NCBI GenBank assembly: GCA_040255465.1
Contig: JBDZVA010000003.1
Span: 558,001-622,000 of the forward strand
DNA: 64,000 bases
Reading direction: 5' to 3'
Source of the DNA: UBA5793 sp040255465
GTDB lineage: Bacteria; Planctomycetota; Phycisphaerae; Phycisphaerales; UBA5793
Positions 59,596 to 64,000 of this stretch are shown here, in pieces. Under the pieces are notes generated by a model. The model saw only the letters and a program-made list of their open reading frames with translations. It did no database searches and was not told the DNA's origin. The position numbers were made by a program, and so were the translations under genes. Numbering within the stretch: the stretch's first letter is position 1; each line of letters begins with the position of its first letter.

Positions 59596-60771
59596 TCAGC
59601 TGCCGCTGAAGCGATGCCGGAAGAAGAGCACGGCGGCGCCAACGGCGCCGGCTGCCACCATGAGATACCCAGTCAGTCGCAGCCAGTCACTGAGCGAGCG
59701 CGTCGCGCCGGGTCGGTCCGCGGCCGTCAAGGCCGGGTCAACAATCGGCGTCGATCCGAGCATCACCTCTGTGTAGCGCGTCGGATCGATTGGTGCGTCG
59801 ATCGTCTGCCGCAGTTGATGCAGCCGACCGCCGAGCAACACGACGTCCTCGTTCAATCGATAGGTTCCGCCCCAGCGCACATCGACAATCTGGCTGTGCG
59901 GAGGCAGCGAGGCCAGGTCGACGACGAAGTCGGCATCCGTCCACTCCGGATTCACTTCGATGGCCCGCACATACGTGGTCTGCTGGTACTGCTCCATGTC
60001 TTTGGCGCCCGGCCTGAACGTCGTGTACGTGTCAAAGCGCCCGGGCATCCAGACATCGCCCACTTCGCGCAATTCAGTGGCGACGACCTTTGAGTAGAAG
60101 TGCAGTGTCCCTTCGGCCAGGGCCTTGCCCTGCACGATACTGTGTGCAAACGTCTCCCATTCCAGCAGGAGCCAGTCCCGTTGCGGGTCATATCGGTAGA
60201 CAAAGATGGCGCTCGCCGCATGCTCGGGACCCGTGAACTTGACCTCGACCACCGGACGCCCGTCAAGCGAGACGTTGCGTACTTCGGCATCAATGGCCGG
60301 GTCCGCCAGCATCGCCCCCACGCTCTGTTCCGAGTGCCACATGCGCAGACCCAGGGAGGGCCCGAGTTCGTCAAGCTCTTCAATCTGAAGATGCTGTTGC
60401 GAGATGATGACATTGTGACGAGACGTCTTCGCCTCGCCGTCGAAGTAGCTGTCCTGCACCGTCAACTGGCCGTCCCACGTGTCAACCTGGACAATCGGCT
60501 TGGGGCGATCACTCGTCCGGGGCCGCCGCGTTTCCTCGCGGTAGCGGCCCTGCCCATCCGTCAGCCGAGTGATGATGGTGCGCAACTCCTCCGGGGGGCG
60601 CGTCCCCGCCGGAACTCGTAACTCGTACTCAATGCGCAGCGACTGCCGGGCGCTTTCCGCCTCCAGCAGCGCCTTGGCGACCTCGGCCCGGCTCAGGTCC
60701 TGGCCACGGGACGTCGCGGCGCCCGAGGTGATCAGAATCGCGACGATGAGAGAGATTCGCCCGTGAGTCAT
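59596..60771 (-). CDS. Exported protein with C-terminal membrane helix, unknown function
   Basis: A 391-residue protein with a signal peptide (SLIVAILITSGAATSRG), a long periplasmic beta-rich region and a C-terminal membrane helix (LMVAAGAVGAAVLFF) followed by a short basic tail, RHRFSGS. The periplasmic part has strands such as YDPQRDWLLLEWETFAHSI and DVWMPGRFDTYTTFR, and resembles LolA/LolB-like or outer membrane lipoprotein-sorting folds only loosely. It starts 99 nt downstream of the cysteine-rich gene and ends 171 nt before the DUF1573 gene, so it is the middle member of a likely operon. A hairpin ACTGGA/TCCAGT (59522-59548) lies in the gap after it. Its role is unknown. Confidence 0.7.
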   Translation of the reverse strand: MTHGRISLIVAILITSGAATSRGQDLSRAEVAKALLEAESARQSLRIEYELRVPAGTRPPEELRTIITRLTDGQGRYREETRRPRTSDRPKPIVQVDTWDGQLTVQDSYFDGEAKTSRHNVIISQQHLQIEELDELGPSLGLRMWHSEQSVGAMLADPAIDAEVRNVSLDGRPVVEVKFTGPEHAASAIFVYRYDPQRDWLLLEWETFAHSIVQGKALAEGTLHFYSKVVATELREVGDVWMPGRFDTYTTFRPGAKDMEQYQQTTYVRAIEVNPEWTDADFVVDLASLPPHSQIVDVRWGGTYRLNEDVVLLGGRLHQLRQTIDAPIDPTRYTEVMLGSTPIVDPALTAADRPGATRSLSDWLRLTGYLMVAAGAVGAAVLFFRHRFSGS

Positions 60772-60870
60772 GTCGTCCTCCCAATCGCGAGATCGATGAT
60801 ACCGGCGATCCCCGCCCCTCGTTTCCTCATCATCGGCTCAACAGGCTGACACGTTCGATTCTATCGCCCG

Positions 60871-61272
60871 TCAGGACGGGACGGATACACACTGCAGGAG
60901 CTTGCACAGGTCCGGGATCACGATGTCGCCGTAGCACACGCCCGAAACGCACATGCCAACGTTCTTCGGACCGCAATCATAAGGCAGATCGTTGGAGGGC
61001 TCGCAGAAATAATTCGGCCGCACGACGCAATTGGCGGTGCCGTAGAACGTGAACGGGCAGCGGTAGCAGCTCGTGCCGTCGGGCTGCTCATGGCACTGCC
61101 CGAAGTAGTACACATTGCACACCCGCGTCATCGACATCCAGCAGTCACGGTCCGGCTGCAACTCCTGGTCGGACGCGCCCGAAGGGCTCGTGCCCACGAG
61201 CAGGCTGGCTCCGCTGAGGACCAGCATGGCCAGCCCGTATCGGGCCAGCGATCGCTTCTTGAAATTCGTCAT
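60871..61272 (-). CDS. Exported cysteine-rich protein
   Basis: A protein of 133 residues if started at ATG 61272, with GGAGGAG 6 nt upstream. The signal peptide is YGLAMLVLSGASLLVGTSPS. The mature part of about 98 residues contains 12 cysteines in pairs of type RVCNVYYFGQC, SCYRC and CGPKNVGMC, so it is expected to fold through disulfides in the envelope or outside the cell. There is no similarity that I recognise. It is the first gene of a minus-strand group with the exported protein at 59596 and the DUF1573 protein at 58585, preceded by a candidate promoter and a dyad. Its role is unknown; a structural or secreted role is possible. Confidence 0.7.
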   Translation of the reverse strand: MTNFKKRSLARYGLAMLVLSGASLLVGTSPSGASDQELQPDRDCWMSMTRVCNVYYFGQCHEQPDGTSCYRCPFTFYGTANCVVRPNYFCEPSNDLPYDCGPKNVGMCVSGVCYGDIVIPDLCKLLQCVSVPS

Positions 61273-61460
61273 GGCGTTCTCCTCCATCCCCTCCCTTTCC
61301 AGTAAGGCGACCGGACAACCGCACCGCGCAGTCATGGCGCCCCGAAACTCGTTGCGGGTCAAGCGCGAAATACCGCACATTGACAGTGAGCACCGCGAGA
61401 TCGTGATCCGCCGTGCCCGCTCACTCACCAACCGCCGGTGAGAAGCGATGTTCGAGTAAC

Positions 61461-61488
61461 AAGATACATCGAAGCGTGTGAATGTGAA
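61461..61488 (-). promoter_or_regulatory. Candidate promoter of the cysteine-rich protein operon
   Basis: On the minus strand TTCACA (61483-61488) and TATCTT (61461-61466) are 16 nt apart. The -35 box matches the consensus at five of six positions and the -10 at four. Transcription would begin about 180 nt before the start codon at 61272. Confidence 0.45.
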
Positions 61489-61499
61489 GCCGAATCCAG

Positions 61500-61526
61500 T
61501 GAATTGCACACAAAACATGCAATTCA
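61500..61526. promoter_or_regulatory. Perfect 9+9 bp dyad, candidate operator
   Basis: TGAATTGCA (61500-61508) and TGCAATTCA (61518-61526) are perfect inverted repeats with a 9-nt spacer. The dyad is AT-rich against a GC-rich background. It lies in the divergent region between the cysteine-rich gene and the pilin-like gene, 12 nt upstream of the candidate promoter on the minus strand. It has no T-run, so it is more likely a protein-binding site than a terminator. Confidence 0.5.
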
Positions 61527-61614
61527 AACTGGCTCATGGTCCAATCATGGCGCACGCTCTACGCCAGACATCACCGCGCGATCATTCCGCGCCGCAAGAA
61601 CCGGGATTTGCAGC

Positions 61615-62391
61615 ATGAAGCGACAACGCCATTCTCTTCGCGCGTTCACCATCATTGAGTTGCTGATTGTCATCTGCATCATCATGATGCTCATCGGCAT
61701 GTTATTGCCCGCGCTGGCAAACACGCGAGATGCTTCAATAACAACAACGTGCGCGTCCAATCAGCATCAACTCGGACTTGCGTTTGCCCAGTTTGCCGGA
61801 GATCATCACGACCTCCTGCCGCGCGAAGGCAAAGCGCCGTGGGAAGGATCGCTTGCCGAGAGTAAATACATTCCCTGGGTTAACGCCGTGCAACCTTACA
61901 TCACACACAGCGCGGGGCGCGGGGATCTCAGTTCACCGATCCTTCTCGACCCGGCCCATCCGAATCCGAATCACCAGGTCCAATACGTCGTGAACGGAAT
62001 CGGCTTTCCGGACCTCCCGCGCGGCATCGACGTCGTCGGCTCCGATCGGCGGCCGGCGACGCCAATTTCGTTTCTGCATCGGCCGTCGGAAATGATCTAC
62101 CTCACCGCGTTCACGGACGATGCCGATAACAGCATCGCCGGCAATGCCTTGCGCGGCGACCTCGTCTACGACGTCGGCGTCTACGACGTCTGGAACGTCG
62201 CTCACCTGCTCGGGCCGGATCGCGGCTCCAACCCGTTCGCCGGCAACGTCCGACGCGTCGGCATCAACCGCCATGGCCAGAGCAACAACGTCCTCTTCGC
62301 CGACAGCCATGTCGACCGCCGACCTTCGGAGTTCATTCAGCGACCCAGGGAGTGGTACGACGGCGTGACGTGGAAACCCGAGCGCCCCTGA
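61615..62391 (+). CDS. Type IV pilin-like protein with planctomycete H-x-D-G-like C-terminus
   Basis: A protein of 258 residues from ATG 61615. The prepilin peptidase site is RAFTIIELLIVICIIMMLIG at about residues 9-28, with the methylated phenylalanine followed by the conserved glutamate at position 5 of the mature protein. The rest is a typical planctomycete pseudopilin-like body with a C-terminal motif NVLFADSHVDRR, corresponding to the N-x-x-F-x-D-G-H-V pattern of the family but with Ser in place of Gly. Such proteins are abundant in planctomycetes and are thought to be exported surface or secretion components. The 342-nt region upstream holds the dyad and promoter described separately. 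Confidence 0.85.
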   Translation: MKRQRHSLRAFTIIELLIVICIIMMLIGMLLPALANTRDASITTTCASNQHQLGLAFAQFAGDHHDLLPREGKAPWEGSLAESKYIPWVNAVQPYITHSAGRGDLSSPILLDPAHPNPNHQVQYVVNGIGFPDLPRGIDVVGSDRRPATPISFLHRPSEMIYLTAFTDDADNSIAGNALRGDLVYDVGVYDVWNVAHLLGPDRGSNPFAGNVRRVGINRHGQSNNVLFADSHVDRRPSEFIQRPREWYDGVTWKPERP

Positions 62392-62423
62392 ACAACGCCA
62401 ATTATCCACGCCCGCTTACGCGA

Positions 62424-63614
62424 TCATTTGTCCGTGACATCATCGATGTCGATGGGCGGCGGATCATGGGCATCGCGCTGCGGCGGTGCGCCTTCCACCG
62501 GTCCTTCCGGCGGAGGCGCCATCGGCTCGCCGTCGTCTTCGAGCCACTGATCGAGTTCCGCATCCGCCTCGTCATCCTGCAGATAGGCTGGCAGCGGGAA
62601 TCGAACCGGATCGATCTTGTACAGTTCCTCGTCGAGTTGACGAGTGCGCGACGCCATGCCGGGGATGATGTACCAGCGTTCGCGATACTGGCTCGTCTGC
62701 CCCGGTGCGATCTCGTTGATCGGGCCGAGCAGCGCCGCTTCGTGCCGCAGGCGAGTGAAGTTCACCGCCACTTCGACGGGCGCCTGTCCCGCTTCGGTCA
62801 GCGTCGAATCAGACTCGGGTGTCCATGGCTCGCCGATTCGGACAAACCAGTAGCCGCGCCGGTGAATGGCAATGACGCGATCGGAGGGCACGGTCGCCTT
62901 GAACGTGCCGCCCATGCCGAGGAAGCCGTAGTAGCGCTTCGTGCGGATCAGCGTCCAGCGGCTGCGCGTCTTGGTGACGTTCTCCCAGACTTCCTGAGCG
63001 CCGGGATGACTGCTCAGCGTGATCTCACGGTCGCCCTCGGGGGTGATGACGGCAATGACCGAGCCGGGCACGGCGGCGGTGCTCAGCCAGACGCCGCCCC
63101 ACTGCGGCTGGTCGGTCGTGTTTTTCAGGCCGTTGGTGACCAAGGCCCGCGGGCCGTACTGGTCGCGGCCGAGTTGGACGCTCTTGATCTCCTGCAGACC
63201 GGAGTCGAGGACGGGGCCGACGGCTTCAAACTCGTTGAGGCCGTGCCGCGTGGCCAGCGTCGGGCCGGCATCCATCGCCAACGGCGGCGGCCAGGGCTTG
63301 GGATTGCCCTTCGCATCGGCCCACGCGCTTTGCGGGCTGACCCAGGAGAACATGCCGCCGTAGTAGGTGTATTCATCGCTCGGGGCGGCGGGCTCATCGA
63401 GATCCTTCACCCACAGCAGGTTGTACCTGCCGCGCGGCCCGAACCGGATGAGTCGATCGTGCGTGGTGTCATACTCCGCGACGAGTCCAGAACCGATGAT
63501 CCGCTGGTGCAACCGCGGCTTGTAGGGGCCATAGCACCCTGCCACACAAAGAGCCAGCAGACCCGCCACGGCGAGTCTCGATAGGTCGCGCCACGAACTT
63601 GAAGACCGGTTCAC
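62424..63614 (-). CDS. Lipoprotein of unknown function
   Basis: A protein of 396 residues from GTG 63614, which is preceded by GGGAGGAG 7 nt upstream. The signal peptide ends in a lipobox at LLALCVAGC. The mature protein has no recognised domain; it contains several strands with Trp, Tyr and Arg (NLLWVKDLDEPAAPSDEYTY, then WTLIRTKRYYGFLGMGGTFK) and an acidic, Pro-rich C-terminus. The body could be a galactose mutarotase-like or glycoside-binding sandwich, but I cannot confirm that. The gene lies between the pilin-like gene (convergent, 32 nt) and the flagellar gene upstream on the same strand. Confidence 0.7.
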   Translation of the reverse strand: MNRSSSSWRDLSRLAVAGLLALCVAGCYGPYKPRLHQRIIGSGLVAEYDTTHDRLIRFGPRGRYNLLWVKDLDEPAAPSDEYTYYGGMFSWVSPQSAWADAKGNPKPWPPPLAMDAGPTLATRHGLNEFEAVGPVLDSGLQEIKSVQLGRDQYGPRALVTNGLKNTTDQPQWGGVWLSTAAVPGSVIAVITPEGDREITLSSHPGAQEVWENVTKTRSRWTLIRTKRYYGFLGMGGTFKATVPSDRVIAIHRRGYWFVRIGEPWTPESDSTLTEAGQAPVEVAVNFTRLRHEAALLGPINEIAPGQTSQYRERWYIIPGMASRTRQLDEELYKIDPVRFPLPAYLQDDEADAELDQWLEDDGEPMAPPPEGPVEGAPPQRDAHDPPPIDIDDVTDK

Positions 63615-63718
63615 GCTGACTCCTCCCGATGGTCGCCCGGGTTCCGGCGCAGCGGCCCGTCGGCCGGGGCTGCACCTGCGGGTCAGTTTAGCGCGGCGAG
63701 ACGGCGATCGAAACCGGG

Positions 63719-64000
63719 TCATTCGGCATCACCTGCCGGAGCCTTGGCTTCTTCGGGATCCAGCGAAGGGGCGCGACCCTCGTCCACGTCGGCGTCGGGA
63801 GAATCAGCGGCCCGACCCGAGATCGCGTCGATCCGTTCGCGGAGATCGCCCACGTAGGAGATGCGGATGCCGAAGTTCTCGGTGATCTTGACCGCCGAGC
63901 CGACGCCGATGGCAACGTTGTTGACCAGCAGCTCGAGTTCCTCATCCGCGTTCTTGGCCATCTCGATGATCATGCCGGGCACCCACTGGACGACCTCATC
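63719..64000 (-). CDS. fliN: Flagellar motor switch protein FliN family (5' part outside window)
   Basis: The frame is open to the window edge (residues DEVVQWVPGMIIEM at the cut end), so the 5' end of the gene lies beyond 64000. The visible SPOA domain is PGMIIEMAKNADEELELLVN followed by IGVGSAVKITENFGIRISYV. This closely follows the FliN pattern, which forms the C-ring that sets flagellar rotation direction. After it comes an acidic tail of about 30 residues rich in Asp, Glu, Ala and Pro, not found in classical FliN. FliM is the alternative but is less likely from the short SPOA fit. Presence of the gene suggests motility. Confidence 0.8.
   Translation of the reverse strand, partial: DEVVQWVPGMIIEMAKNADEELELLVNNVAIGVGSAVKITENFGIRISYVGDLRERIDAISGRAADSPDADVDEGRAPSLDPEEAKAPAGDAE

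Overview
The window is high-GC DNA from a free-living bacterium, most probably a planctomycete of the Phycisphaerae type. This assignment is inferred from gene content: a type IV pilin-like protein with a C-terminal NVLFADSHV motif, a DUF1573 protein with an SCGC motif, many secreted TPR lipoproteins, secreted proteins sharing a planctomycete-style C-terminal module, and frequent TTG/GTG starts. No marker was compared with a database. The DNA looks chromosomal. I saw no insertion sequence, integrase, prophage, CRISPR array or rRNA gene.

Layout. 1-6.6 kb holds a secreted HAF-repeat protein, DNA polymerase X (minus), a TerC-type membrane protein, an exported methyltransferase-like protein and a YihY/BrkB membrane protein. 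6.6-6.9 kb is not protein coding: it has a strong promoter, a roughly 215-nt segment whose ends pair into a long helix, and an intrinsic terminator, so it looks like an independent structured RNA gene or a nusA attenuator. 7-12.5 kb is a nusA-infB-rbfA operon followed by a helix-hairpin-helix protein. A 1,205-residue TPR lipoprotein and a YebC protein follow. 17-20 kb is a three-gene minus-strand set with overlapping or nearly abutting genes (two membrane proteins and a DUF4442-like protein). 20.2-23 kb holds a thermonuclease, endonuclease IV and a TPR lipoprotein. 23-27 kb (minus) holds QueF, two small-protein genes, flotillin and an NfeD-like partner with a histidine-rich loop. tRNA-Ser(GCT) lies at 27.25 kb. 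27.5-32.4 kb holds a SUKH fusion protein, a sugar-nucleotide epimerase, a lipid-A N-domain protein, a PilZ protein and PTS enzyme I. 32.7-39 kb is an RNase E/G, dxr, small membrane protein and RseP run.

40.6-52.9 kb is a minus-strand ribosomal protein operon (rpsJ to secY, 20 ribosomal proteins plus SecY) with a clear promoter upstream of rpsJ. Several of its products are unusual. L22 carries a 70-residue XRE-like helix-turn-helix domain at its N-terminus, S14 has the short zinc-type length but has lost the zinc cysteines, S5 ends in an RGG-rich tail, and rpmD (L30) is absent from its usual place.

53-64 kb is cell-envelope territory: a PHP-family hydrolase lipoprotein, secreted proteins, a methyltransferase, and a minus-strand group of a cysteine-rich exported protein, a membrane-anchored exported protein and a DUF1573 protein. 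That group is preceded by a candidate promoter with a perfect 9+9 bp dyad just upstream. Then come a pilin-like protein, a lipoprotein and the 3' part of a FliN-type flagellar switch gene that runs off the window.

The most interesting items are the RNA gene upstream of nusA, the L22-HTH fusion (a possible built-in regulator of the ribosomal operon) and the cysteine-rich/DUF1573 group.
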